From NCBI RefSeq assembly GCF_003052605.1, contig NZ_QASO01000037.1, positions 54,776 through 118,775 on the forward strand: a stretch of 64,000 nucleotides of DNA. Reading direction: 5' to 3'. The DNA comes from Ectopseudomonas oleovorans. Lineage in GTDB: Bacteria > Pseudomonadota > Gammaproteobacteria > Pseudomonadales > Pseudomonadaceae. The position numbers and the translations under genes are program-made. Positions 1-7,583 of this stretch are shown piece by piece (within the stretch, counting starts at the first letter, position 1; each line of letters starts with the position of its first letter). The notes beneath the pieces are model-generated. The model did no database searches. It was not told where the DNA came from and was given only the letters and a program-made list of their open reading frames with translations.

Positions 1-1
1 G

Positions 2-1768
2 CGGCCGCAGTCGGCCGCATCGCTGCTGGCCACGCCGCGGCGACAGAAACTGCTGGAACACATTTGGCAGAGAACCTCGCTGTCTCGCCGTCAGTTCGCC
101 ACGCTGTACCTAGCGCCATTGCACCGCTATGCCGAGCTGGTCCAGGCTTTCCCGGCATCCGAAGCGCATCACCATGCCTACCCAGGCGGCATGCTCGACC
201 ACGGCCTGGAAATCGTCGCCTACGCGCTCAAGCTGCGGCAGTCCCATCTGCTTCCCATCGGCGCCAGCCCCGAAGACCAGGCAGCGCAAGCCGAAGCCTG
301 GACCGCCGCCGTCGCCTATGCCGCACTGCTGCACGACATCGGCAAGATCGCCGTCGATCTGCACATCGAACTGGTCGACGGCAGCATCTGGCACCCGTGG
401 CACGGCCCGCTGCACCAGCCATACCGCTTCCGCTACCGCGATGATCGCGAGTACCGGCTCCACAGCGCCGCGACAGGCTTGCTCTACCGGCAACTGCTCG
501 ACCGCGAAATCCTGGACTGGCTCAGCGGCTATCCGTCCCTGTGGGCGCCGCTGCTCTACGTCCTGGCCGGGCAGTACGAGCACGCCGGGGTGCTGGGCGA
601 ACTGGTTGTGCAGGCAGACCGCGCCTCCGTCGCTAAGGAGTTGGGCGGCGATCCCGCGCGAGCCATGACCGCGCCCAAGCACGCACTGCAACGCAAGCTG
701 CTCGATGGGCTGCGCTACCTGCTCAAGGAAGAGCTGAAACTGAACCAGCCCGAAGCCTCCGACGGCTGGCTCACCGAGGATGCGCTATGGCTGGTGAGCA
801 AGACGGTCTCGGACAAGCTGCGAGCGCATCTGCTGTCCCAGGGCATCGACGGCATCCCGGCGAACAACACCGCCGTGTTCAACGTGCTCCAGGACCACGC
901 CATGTTGCAGCCGACAGCAGACGGCAAGGCGATCTGGCGTGCTACCGTGACCAGTTCCACCGGCTGGAGCCACTCGTTTACGTTGCTACGGCTGGCACCC
1001 GCGCTGATCTGGGAATCTGGTGAGCGGCCGGCGTCGTTCGCTGGGTCGGTGGCGATCGACACGACACCGGTCGACAAAGATGCAGATGCCTCGGGGCAAA
1101 CGCCGGCAATCGCGGCAATGCCTCCTGCCGAAGATCGGCAGTCCGCTCCGTGGAAGGACGTCGGCGGCGGCACTGCCACGCTTCAACAGCCCTCTGCCCA
1201 AGCCGTCCCCGATGTCATGGAAGACATGCTCGCGATGGTGGGAATGGGGGATTTGCCTGCCCTACGGAAGGATGCAGAAGCCGCCTCGGTCGAAGCGCCT
1301 GCTGCAGGTCGTGCAACGCCTGCACAGCACCAGGCGGAGCCTTTGCTTCTGTCACCAGCGCCCGCGTACACGGCCGCGCAGCCATCCGGTGAGCACTTCA
1401 TGGCATGGCTGAGACAGGGCGTCGCCTCGCGGCGGCTCATCATCAACGACGCCAAGGCGCTCGTCCATACTGTGGGCGACACCGCCTACCTGGTCAGCCC
1501 CGGCGTCTTCCAGCGTTACGCGCAGGAGCACCCGCAAGTGGGCAAGATGGCGAAACAAGAAAGCCAGCAGGATTGGCAGTGGGTACAAAAGCGCTTTGAG
1601 CGGCTGCAACTGCATCGCAAACAAGCTAGCGGACTGAATATTTGGACCTGCGAAGTCACCGGGCCGCGAAAATCTCGAAAGCTACACGGCTATCTGCTTC
1701 TTCAGCCTCAATCGGTATTCGGTGACGTGCCACCAAACAATCCCTACTTGGCCGTGCTTCCGACGTGA
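2..1768 (+). CDS. traI: MobH-family conjugative relaxase TraI, 3' part (5' end outside window)
   Basis: The frame is open from base 2, so the gene enters from the left edge and only about 588 C-terminal codons are present. Near the visible N-terminus there is the histidine cluster HHHAYPGGMLDHG followed by LLHDIGK, the HD-type relaxase core of the TraI_2 (DUF1528) family. The last ~140 residues form the typical TraI_2 C-terminal domain (FMAWLRQG..SRRLIIND..AYLVSPGVF). The family nicks the origin of transfer of clc/PAGI-2 type integrative elements and pilots the strand. The middle (residues ~340-430) is a Pro/Ala-rich linker. The gene ends 10 bp before the convergent remnant of the DUF2130 gene, which marks the border between conjugation core and cargo. 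Confidence 0.88.
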   Translation, partial: RPQSAASLLATPRRQKLLEHIWQRTSLSRRQFATLYLAPLHRYAELVQAFPASEAHHHAYPGGMLDHGLEIVAYALKLRQSHLLPIGASPEDQAAQAEAWTAAVAYAALLHDIGKIAVDLHIELVDGSIWHPWHGPLHQPYRFRYRDDREYRLHSAATGLLYRQLLDREILDWLSGYPSLWAPLLYVLAGQYEHAGVLGELVVQADRASVAKELGGDPARAMTAPKHALQRKLLDGLRYLLKEELKLNQPEASDGWLTEDALWLVSKTVSDKLRAHLLSQGIDGIPANNTAVFNVLQDHAMLQPTADGKAIWRATVTSSTGWSHSFTLLRLAPALIWESGERPASFAGSVAIDTTPVDKDADASGQTPAIAAMPPAEDRQSAPWKDVGGGTATLQQPSAQAVPDVMEDMLAMVGMGDLPALRKDAEAASVEAPAAGRATPAQHQAEPLLLSPAPAYTAAQPSGEHFMAWLRQGVASRRLIINDAKALVHTVGDTAYLVSPGVFQRYAQEHPQVGKMAKQESQQDWQWVQKRFERLQLHRKQASGLNIWTCEVTGPRKSRKLHGYLLLQPQSVFGDVPPNNPYLAVLPT

Positions 1769-1778
1769 ATGACCAGAC

Positions 1779-2011
1779 TCATTCAGCATCAGAAGATCTA
1801 CCATCCTTGAGTTCGGCGAACTTCGCAGCCATTGTTGGGTTACCCCGAGTCAACTTCTTGATCGTCACGTCCTGCGCCTTGTCGTTCGCAAGCCGAAGAT
1901 TTCTGTCGGTGCCAAGCAGGGCCTCCTTCGTCTTCTGTAGGTGGTCGATCGACTTGTCAATTTCATCGATTGCTGTCTGAAATCGCCTGGAGGCGAGGTC
2001 GTAGTTTTTCG
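1779..2011 (-). pseudogene. DUF2130 nuclease-like gene, C-terminal fragment (piece 4 of 4)
   Basis: Encodes the C-terminal ~75 residues ([20 protein letters not shown].. to the stop) of a DUF2130 protein. The apparent GTG start at 2042 lies inside the inverted repeat of the neighbouring ISL3 element, so this is not a small independent gene. Bases 2004-2011 (GTTTTTCG on +) are one copy of the 8-bp target duplication; the other copy is at 6392-6399, where the gene resumes. The helical, charged C-terminus is typical of the family. Confidence 0.9.
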
Positions 2012-2060
2012 GGGTATCCGGATTAACTGGTTGAGGGGGCACCTACGCCCCGCCCAGACC

Positions 2061-3225
2061 TTAATCTCTCCAGAAGGTTGATAGATCGACGCCGAAGTTC
2101 TTCTCTTGCTCGGGCAGGCCCATGCTGTAGGCTATGGTTGCCCTGCCCAAGAATGGGGACTCCTTGGTCTGCGGCGACTTCTTCTTGTGCTTGGTGGTGT
2201 AGAGCATCCGGGCTCGCATCACCTCGAAAGAATAGCCTCGGCCATCGCGGTTCTTGTCCTTGGCCAGCCGGTTGATCGACTCGGTGAAGGCGTTGGTGAT
2301 CGGGATGTCAGTCTCGAAGTAGGTCAGCATCTCCTCACGCCAGCCACTGACGGCGCTGACGAGATCCTTCCAGACCTCCTTCTGCCCCTGTGGGATGTCG
2401 TCAATCCATGCAGCCAGCGCCTTCTCAGCATCTCGCCGGGTGGCACAGTCCCAGATGTGGTAGAACCGCTCCTTGTGCTCGTAGGCTGCCAGGAGCTGAG
2501 GGAAGGCCCCCGTCCAGGTTTCCATGATGAGACGTTCGCGGTCGGAGACGTCGTGAGCCCGCTTCAGCAGGATCTTCCGGTCACCCTTGAGGGTTCGGCG
2601 TTGGTTGGCCGTCAGCTCCTTTCTGAGCCCCTTGCGGACCTTCTCCAGGGCTTCGTTGGCCATACGCACAACATGGAACTTATCGACCACGATGCGAGCC
2701 TGTGGCAGCACCGCCTGGACGGCACGGCGGTAGGGCTTCCACATGTCCATGCTGACGATCTCGACCTGATTGCGCTCGGCCATGCTCATGAGCCGCTTCG
2801 TCACCGCTTCCTGCTGACGACCGGGTAGCAGGTCCAACAGGGTGCGCTCCTCCAGGTTGGTCAGGATGCAGCGGTATCGACGGTTTAGGTACAGCTCGTC
2901 GATACCCAAACAGCGGGGCGTCTCGAAGCGATGCCTGCGGCCCAGAAACTCGGCCTTCTTCTTGAAGATCTCGCGAACGGTCTTCTCGTCAAGGCCCGTG
3001 CTATCTGCCACGTAGGCGTAAGGGTGGTTGAAAGCCTCTTTCTCGACATAGCTGTAAAGCCTCCGCGTCATGCGGTGGGTATCCTCCATCTCTGGAAGTG
3101 TCGGACGGAATGTCTTCCCGCAGGCACGGCAGGTATAACGCCGGCGAACCACCCACAAGGTGACCCGCTTGCCATGGATGGGAAGGTCTCGGTAAGCAAC
3201 ATCGCGCTTACCGAATCGGACAAAC
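2061..3225 (-). pseudogene. ISL3-family transposase, C-terminal part (interrupted by IS66)
   Basis: Encodes about 385 residues of an ISL3 transposase, from FVRFGKRDVAYRDLP through the zinc-binding CRACGKTF, the catalytic DDE_Tnp_ISL3 domain (LGIDELYLN, VSMDMWKPYR, VVDKFHVV) to the C-terminus. The frame continues upstream to 3377 only because it fuses with the start of an IS66 tnpC. Joined with 4207-4351 and with one 8-bp target duplication removed, it restores a 1302-nt frame (433 residues), normal for the family. The transposase cannot be made as one piece now. Confidence 0.9.
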
Positions 3226-3377
3226 GTATGCGTCCGGGCATCACGCCTTGCGTGATTAAAGTGGCTTCCCAGCGTGCCGACCTGATGGTCGAGCGTCTCG
3301 ACACGCTGCATCAACTGCGCCGCCAACGCGCGCAGTTGTTCAGGAGGCAGATGGTCGAGGGCGTGAAAAGAAATCAT
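3226..3377 (-). pseudogene. tnpC: IS66 transposase tnpC, N-terminal stub
   Basis: The ATG at 3377 opens MISFHALDHLPPEQLRALAA followed by QLMQRVETLDHQV, the leucine-zipper-like N-terminus of IS66 TnpC. After about 50 residues the frame runs into the element's inverted repeat and then into ISL3 transposase codons. All catalytic parts of TnpC are absent. It lies 61 bp downstream of tnpB, the normal IS66 order. Confidence 0.87.
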
Positions 3378-3438
3378 GCTGCCGATTTTGCCAGAGCAGG
3401 CAATTCGCGGCGATGGATCGATAGGCCAATGGCAGGAG

Positions 3439-3774
3439 TTAAAGCAGTGTGATTGCTGCGCCGCAACCCGCGCGCTGCCACGGCAGGCCCACTATCAGGG
3501 CCTGGAGTTGCTCGGTATCCAGCTGCATTTCAGAGCCCTGGCGAATCCCTGGCCAGTGGAACTTGCCTTGGTTCAACCGACGAGCAGCCAGCCAGACCCC
3601 GAAGCCGTCATGCACCAGCACTTTCATCCGAGTACCGCGCCGGTTGGCGAACAGATAGGCACAGTGCGGCTTCGCCGCACCGAACACCGCGATCACTCTG
3701 GCCAATGCCGTCTCGGTGCCGGCGCGCATGTCCATCGGCTCGGTGGCGAGCCAGATGGAGTCGATGCGAATCAT
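3439..3774 (-). CDS. tnpB: IS66 accessory protein TnpB
   Basis: Encodes 111 residues: MIRIDSIWLATEPMDMRAGT, then LFANRRGTRMKVLVHDGFGVWLAARRL, the highly conserved IS66 Orf2 (TnpB) core. Its start overlaps the tnpA stop by 4 bp (ATGA), so the two are translationally coupled. The protein is required for transposition of IS66 elements although its biochemical role is unclear. It looks full length. Confidence 0.93.
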   Translation of the reverse strand: MIRIDSIWLATEPMDMRAGTETALARVIAVFGAAKPHCAYLFANRRGTRMKVLVHDGFGVWLAARRLNQGKFHWPGIRQGSEMQLDTEQLQALIVGLPWQRAGCGAAITLL

Positions 3775-4103
3775 CGCAGCAGGTCTCGCAGAAAAGTCGC
3801 GCAGGCAGCAGCACCTTCAGTAGGCCAGGTCACTTTGACGGTGCCGCGCGAGTGCTGGATTTCAACGCAGATATTCGATGATGCAGCAGGCGAATTTGCT
3901 CCGGCCAGCTGCATGGGCAATGGGATGAATGCAGGTTGCAGCGCCGTGGTTTTCTGCGCTTGTATCCGAATCCATTTGTGAACGAGGTTTGCATTGAGGC
4001 TATGGCTGCGCGCGATGCTGGCAATCGAAGCGCCGGGCTGGGTGCATTCTTGAATGACCTGAGCCTTGAAGGACTTGGAATAGGAACGGCGTGTTGGCTG
4101 CAT
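3771..4103 (-). CDS. tnpA: IS66 transposase subunit TnpA (helix-turn-helix)
   Basis: A helix-turn-helix protein of about 110 residues, QPTRRSYSKSFKAQVIQECT then GASIASIARSHSLNANLVHKW, typical of IS66/IS3 Orf1 proteins that bind the element ends. The start at 4103 is preferred because the conserved domain begins there; the same frame extends to 4139. It overlaps tnpB by 4 bp. Appears intact. Confidence 0.9.
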   Translation of the reverse strand: MQPTRRSYSKSFKAQVIQECTQPGASIASIARSHSLNANLVHKWIRIQAQKTTALQPAFIPLPMQLAGANSPAASSNICVEIQHSRGTVKVTWPTEGAAACATFLRDLLR

Positions 4104-4206
4104 GAAATACCCGCTTAAAAGGCTAGAACTGGTGTCCACTTAAATTTAAGTGCACACCATGTCCTGGTCTTGCGGGGCTGGGTAGACGGTTTGGCCGGAC
4201 GGATAC

Positions 4207-4351
4207 GGACAAACTCCCCCTCTACGCCACATTCCTCGCAGGCTACAGGGTGGGGGGCTTCCAACCGGAAGTGGAGGTCGTGCTCTTTATCCTTAATATC
4301 CAGGATATGGTACTCAGGAAGATGAAGGATGTTATCGGGCAGGCTGGTCAT
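4207..4351 (-). pseudogene. ISL3-family transposase, N-terminal fragment
   Basis: The ATG at 4351 opens MTSLPDNILHLPEYHILDI and reads into VACEECGVEGEFVR, the N-terminal zinc-finger region (zf-ISL3) of the transposase whose remainder lies at 2061-3217. The frame is broken by the IS66 insertion directly after FVR, and FVR is repeated at the other side because of the 8-bp target duplication. A further in-frame ATG exists at 4375. Confidence 0.88.
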
Positions 4352-4529
4352 GCAAACTTTCCTTGTCGACATTGACAATCGGTGATCGTGGTTCTCTAAC
4401 TGAGACACACTGCACCGCTTGGAGTAGGCGTTCCCTCAAGGCGGTGCTGGACAGTGTCGAGTGCTGCCCCACTATGCGGTGGGGCTGATCGGAAGCCGCA
4501 CCCAGGGAAATGCCCGGGTGCGGTTGCTT

Positions 4530-5654
4530 TCAACTGCCATCCTGCGCCAGTTCTTGGCGTTCACCTTGGTGGAGCAGGCGATAGACCTGGTTGCGGATAA
4601 GGTTGGCATCCTCGTCGGTCAGAGTCCGCTCCAAGTGTCGAAGGGTCAGTTGCAGCAGGATATTCTTCTGCCCTGGCTTCATTCCCATGCGTTGATGGGC
4701 CGACGCCGGTAGATCCTCGAAAGCCGTTTCCGCCTTGATCAGCAGAGCTTCAATGCTCTCCGCTTCGGGCAACCGTTCGCGGACCATGTCGCCGATAAGT
4801 TCTTCGTTAATCCAAGTATCGACGCAGAGAGATAGGTCCCGACGAATGGCAGGCATCGCAGATACCGGCCTGTAGGTATCCAGGTCATTCATCTGCGTGC
4901 GCACGCGCGGGTCTTCACTTCGCAGGAGCCGAATATCGGGGATCCGCTTGCGCAGCATCAGCAACCGATCGAGCCCCAGGCCCATGGCCAAACCAGTATG
5001 GCCAGTAAGGCCCGCTTGGTTCAGTATCCCGCGTGCCGCTAGGCCGCACTCACCAACCTCAATCCATTCATCCCGCCAGCGAACGTCGATTTGTATCCCT
5101 TGCTCGGTGTAAGGGTGAGGCGACGCTAGGGTGCGCCACTCCAGGCCGGGCACGGCGGCGGCCATGACCACCGAAACCATTTGCTGTAACTCGGATACCG
5201 ACATCTCCGATCCTTGGGCAGCGTCCACTAGGCGCCAGAGGTCCAACTGGTGCGGTTCGCCACAGTGCAAGCGGTCGATGCTGTCGCGCCGATAGACTAG
5301 TCCCGGTAAGAGCAGCAACAAGTCATCGGGTGGGTCCAAGCTCAGTCCGTCCAGCAGATCGGGAATGGCCGCCGACGTCTGGGTGCGCAGGATATAACCA
5401 TCGGCGACGTAGCGTGTGTAGCGAGCGTCCCGCGCTGCACCTTCCGGTGGATAGCCCAAACGGTCGTAGTTGTTAGTAATTGGCACAACAGAGCCGCTGC
5501 GAATCATGAGCTGCCTGCAGCGCCATTGCTTGGTGAGTGCTTGTCTGATTTCCTGCAGCAGCAACTGCATGGCATGCGTACCCTGGCGCGGATTGGTCAG
5601 GTCCGCAAGGTTGAGGGCGGAGCATAGTGCTTCGGAGGATAACAACGTAGACAT
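4530..5654 (-). CDS. Phenylalanyl-tRNA synthetase-like protein (class II core plus anticodon-binding-type domain), ISL3 passenger
   Basis: Encodes 374 residues. The centre matches the class II PheRS catalytic fold: RYTRYVADGYILRTQTSA (motif 1-2 region), PGLVYRRDSID, EWIEVGECGLAARGIL and GLAMGLGLDRLLML (motif 3 with its arginine). The last ~95 residues (MPAIRRDLSLCVD..EALLIKAETAFEDLP..RHLERTLTDEDAN) resemble the FDX-ACB domain that follows the core in monomeric mitochondrial PheRS. Housekeeping bacterial PheRS is a PheS/PheT heterotetramer, so this single-chain arrangement is unusual. It could charge tRNA-Phe, act as a drug-resistant spare, or ligate an amino acid to something else; function is not established. 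It lies inside the ISL3 element, with a terminator-type leader upstream. Confidence 0.72.
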   Translation of the reverse strand: MSTLLSSEALCSALNLADLTNPRQGTHAMQLLLQEIRQALTKQWRCRQLMIRSGSVVPITNNYDRLGYPPEGAARDARYTRYVADGYILRTQTSAAIPDLLDGLSLDPPDDLLLLLPGLVYRRDSIDRLHCGEPHQLDLWRLVDAAQGSEMSVSELQQMVSVVMAAAVPGLEWRTLASPHPYTEQGIQIDVRWRDEWIEVGECGLAARGILNQAGLTGHTGLAMGLGLDRLLMLRKRIPDIRLLRSEDPRVRTQMNDLDTYRPVSAMPAIRRDLSLCVDTWINEELIGDMVRERLPEAESIEALLIKAETAFEDLPASAHQRMGMKPGQKNILLQLTLRHLERTLTDEDANLIRNQVYRLLHQGERQELAQDGS

Positions 5655-5733
5655 TTTCTGATTTCTCCAGGATGTAGGTACCGGCGGAAAAATCAGGCGT
5701 TACTCATCAAACTCTCGATGAATGGGAGGCCGC

Positions 5734-5780
5734 CTGAAAGCAAAAACCCCCGGGATCTGGCCCGGGGGTTCCGCTTTCAG
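5734..5780 (-). terminator. Intrinsic-terminator-like hairpin in the leader of the PheRS-like gene
   Basis: On the minus strand AACCCCCGGG, loop CCAGAT, CCCGGGGGTT is followed by TTTTGC, a strong GC stem with a U run about 80 bp before the start codon at 5654. An outer arm pair (CTGAAAGC/GCTTTCAG) extends the stem. Its 3' half is also perfectly complementary to an upstream leader segment, so it may be conditional. Confidence 0.72.
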
Positions 5781-5791
5781 AGGTGTACAAT

Positions 5792-5869
5792 TCACCGCCC
5801 GCCGATGCCGTAAGGATCCCGGGGGTGCATAAATCGCGGAGTGAGGCGAACTGCCAAATATGAAATCAT
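5792..5869 (-). promoter_or_regulatory. Possible attenuator leader: 25-codon leader ORF containing an anti-terminator arm
   Basis: A 25-codon frame (ATG at 5869, TGA at 5792) precedes the terminator-like hairpin. Its codons 15-18 (CACCCCCGGGAT) lie on the 11-nt segment 5815-5825, which can pair perfectly with 5747-5757, the 3' half of the terminator. Pairing of the two would prevent terminator formation, and a ribosome stalled on the leader would free it. The peptide holds one Phe and two Tyr but no Phe run as in E. coli pheM, so the sensed signal is unclear. No convincing ribosome binding site was seen. Confidence 0.45.
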
Positions 5870-6152
5870 GGTCGCGAGCCTAGCATGGGCGTTTCTGCCT
5901 TGTCAAAGCCTGCCCCAGGCAGAAGGGCACGTGCCACAGTGCTCACCAGCGGGTCTCCAGCAAGGCGAGCGGCATAGCCAAGCTGTCGCCCAGCGACGTG
6001 CGCTGCCACGGATCATCAGGACAGGCCACTGCCCCGCATCGCCCTCGAGCATGTGATTCTCCCAGAGATCCCTGTCTTACCGCGACTCTCAGATGATGCC
6101 GTCGAGAGGATGGCGGCTCGGCCCCTGCTCGTCGGATCGGATCCACCGCTTA
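5870..6152. other. Upstream region of the PheRS-like gene within the ISL3 element; no gene recognised
   Basis: Short frames occur on both strands but show no recognisable protein. This stretch should contain the promoter of the leader and PheRS-like gene; I could not place -35/-10 boxes with confidence. It ends at the TA where the first MITE copy is inserted. Confidence 0.5.
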
Positions 6153-6264
6153 TTAACCCGGCAATTTAACAGGGCAAGTAGCGATCAATCTTTATATCCA
6201 TAAGTCATTGAATTTAATGGTTTTTTGTGAGTGCTTGAGATGTGCTATTTGATTGCCGCGTTAA
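6153..6264. repeat. 112-bp TA-flanked MITE, copy 1 (inside the ISL3 element)
   Basis: Begins TTAACCCGGCAATTTAACA and ends with the inverted counterpart TTAACGCGGCAATCAAATA (read inward). It is flanked by TA on both sides (6151-6152, 6265-6266). Identical base for base to copy 2 at 6560-6671. TA duplication and short inverted termini suggest mobilisation by an IS630/Tc1-type transposase; no such transposase is in the window. Confidence 0.85.
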
Positions 6265-6391
6265 TATCAGGATACCCTCAATTTCGATCAAGTGAACATA
6301 CTGAGCAAGCTATCTACCAGTTAATCCGTTGTGAGTTTCACTTGTCGTTTATCTTCCAATCGCGCATAACAACCAGGAAATCCGGATACCC

Positions 6392-6557
6392 GTTTTTCGC
6401 AAAGGCGGTCTTGAACGTATCCAGCTGGGTCTCGAAGTTCGTGATATCGATGTTTTGCGCCTTCACGAGTGCTAGTTCCGATTTGTACTTGAGCGAATTC
6501 ATCGCCGCATTTCGCAGTAGCGTGATGATGGGAATGAAAAATTGCGGCCGAACAATG
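6392..6557 (-). pseudogene. DUF2130 nuclease-like gene, middle fragment (piece 3 of 4)
   Basis: The minus strand encodes YIVRPQFFIPIITLLRNAAM followed by NSLKYKSELALVKAQ.. to FKTAFAKN, a conserved part of DUF2130 proteins. It is bounded on the right by the second MITE copy (TA duplication) and on the left by the ISL3 element, whose 8-bp duplication (6392-6399) encodes part of AKN. In frame with pieces 2 and 4 once the insertions are removed. Confidence 0.9.
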
Positions 6558-6559
6558 TA

Positions 6560-6671
6560 TTAACCCGGCAATTTAACAGGGCAAGTAGCGATCAATCTTT
6601 ATATCCATAAGTCATTGAATTTAATGGTTTTTTGTGAGTGCTTGAGATGTGCTATTTGATTGCCGCGTTAA
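6560..6671. repeat. 112-bp TA-flanked MITE, copy 2 (inside the DUF2130 gene)
   Basis: Exact direct repeat of 6153-6264. It interrupts the DUF2130 codons ..KMY|IVRPQF.. and is flanked by TA at 6558-6559 and 6672-6673. Removal of 114 bp (element plus one TA) restores the frame, which defines its ends precisely and shows a TA target duplication. Confidence 0.9.
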
Positions 6672-7573
6672 TACATCTTCGGGTGGCGGTGGGACACATC
6701 AATGATCCCAGTGTTATATAACTCACTGTCCGGTTCGAGTAGAGAAACTAGCACCGCATACTCACAGCCCTTCTCGATTCGATCCTTGTCGAGCTCCTTC
6801 AGGAAGTCTTCGTTCTTCTTCTTAGTGGCAGTTTCGTCATTCTCGTTCTTCATCTCGAACATGATCGAGACGATCTCGGTTCCACCTTCATCCGAATCGC
6901 GAAAAATATAATCTCCCTTGCTGCCGCTGCGCACATCATTGTCCTTCTCGAAATACGCCCTCGGAAATGCGGTGGCACGAATTCGATTGAACTCGGTCTC
7001 GCAATGTTGCTCAAGAGTTTCGCCCACCATCTTGGTCGACAGTCGCGCCTTCATGTCCCGTAGCCGCTCGATTGCGTCATCGCGATCCTTGATCTGCGTC
7101 TCGTACTTTTCTTTCAAAGATTTCTCGGCGAGATGCTTTTCAAGTTCTATTCGCTGCAAGCCGCTCTTCAATTCGTCACGTTCTTTCTCGACCGTGCCGA
7201 CTGCTTCGGAAATCGCGAGCTTCTTTTCTATGACAAAGGCGTCAAGCTTCGCCTTGAGTTCCTGTATCTCCGACTCCTTCGCTGCAGCAGTTTTTTGCAC
7301 CTCGCTCATGAGCGTGACCTCTGCCAGCTTGGATATGGCATGCTTATCACGCTTCGCTTGTTCCAATTCATTTGCAAGCGTGTCACGCTCCTTTTCCACC
7401 GCACTCAAAGCCTCAGCCACGGCAAGTTGCCGCGCAACCTCGCCAGCATCAAGCCTAACCTTCAGCTCCTGAATCTCAGCGTCCTTGGCAGACGAGGTCT
7501 TCTGCAATTCGTTGGCAATCTTGGCTTCAGCTAGTTCGATCGCATTGCGCTTTTCCTGCTCGGCCAACTCTAG
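6672..7573 (-). pseudogene. DUF2130 nuclease-like gene, main central fragment (piece 2 of 4)
   Basis: Encodes about 300 residues: a long coiled-coil of repeated KERDxLxxELEQA-type segments, then AFPRAYFEKDNDVRSGSKGD followed by YIFRD..IVSIMFEMKNE. The D..E-x-K arrangement (KGDYIFRD, FEMKNE) fits the predicted PD-(D/E)XK nuclease core of DUF2130. It starts at CTAG (7570-7573), the left target duplication of the composite transposon, and is stopped by the MITE at KMY. The first residues of the apparent longer frame (upstream of LELAEQEKRN) belong to the transposon and are not native. Confidence 0.9.
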
Positions 7574-7583
7574 GGAATTTCTG

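Larger units (their letters stand above)
3226..4206 (-). mobile_element. Internally deleted IS66-family element (981 bp)
   Basis: Inserted in the ISL3 transposase gene. The ends are imperfect inverted repeats, GTATGCGTCCGGGCA at 3226 and GTATCCGTCCGGCCA reading inward from 4206, flanked by the exact 8-bp duplication GGACAAAC (3218-3225 and 4207-4214) typical of IS66. It retains tnpA and tnpB but only the first ~50 codons of tnpC, which in full-length relatives is about 1.5 kb. Both ends and the duplication are intact, so this shortened form seems to have transposed as a unit, presumably with TnpC supplied in trans. Confidence 0.9.
2012..6391 (-). mobile_element. ISL3-family element with tRNA-synthetase-like passenger, itself carrying an IS66 derivative and a MITE
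   Basis: The ends are near-perfect inverted repeats: GGGTATCCGGATTAACTGG at 2012 and GGGTATCCGGATTTCCTGG reading inward from 6391. It is flanked by an exact 8-bp direct repeat GTTTTTCG (2004-2011 and 6392-6399), the duplication length usual for ISL3. Removing the element and one repeat rejoins the reading frame of the DUF2130 gene, which proves the boundaries. It contains a transposase gene (interrupted by IS66), a PheRS-like gene with its own leader, and a miniature element near the right end. ISL3 elements of pseudomonads such as ISPpu12 are known to carry passenger genes. Confidence 0.93.

Noticed and set aside
1765..1980. 71-codon ORF on + right after traI
   Set aside because: Antisense to the clearly homologous DUF2130 C-terminal fragment.
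2106..2828. 240-codon + strand ORF
   Set aside because: Reverse-strand shadow of the ISL3 transposase; no family features.
2035..4435. Alternative ISL3 boundaries with IR-like GGGGGCACCTACG/GGGAACGCCTACT
   Set aside because: The outer repeats at 2012 and 6391 match better, have an exact 8-bp duplication and restore the interrupted gene frame; the inner similarity has no duplication.
5943..6146. 67-codon minus-strand ORF upstream of the synthetase leader
   Set aside because: Low-complexity Arg-rich reading typical of GC-rich shadow frames, no ribosome site.
5870..6150. T-box riboswitch for the PheRS-like gene
   Set aside because: No T-box consensus bulge or stem I features were seen; a leader-ORF attenuator fits better.
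6231..6563. 110-codon + strand ORF
   Set aside because: Made of MITE, ISL3 end and antisense DUF2130 sequence; not a gene.
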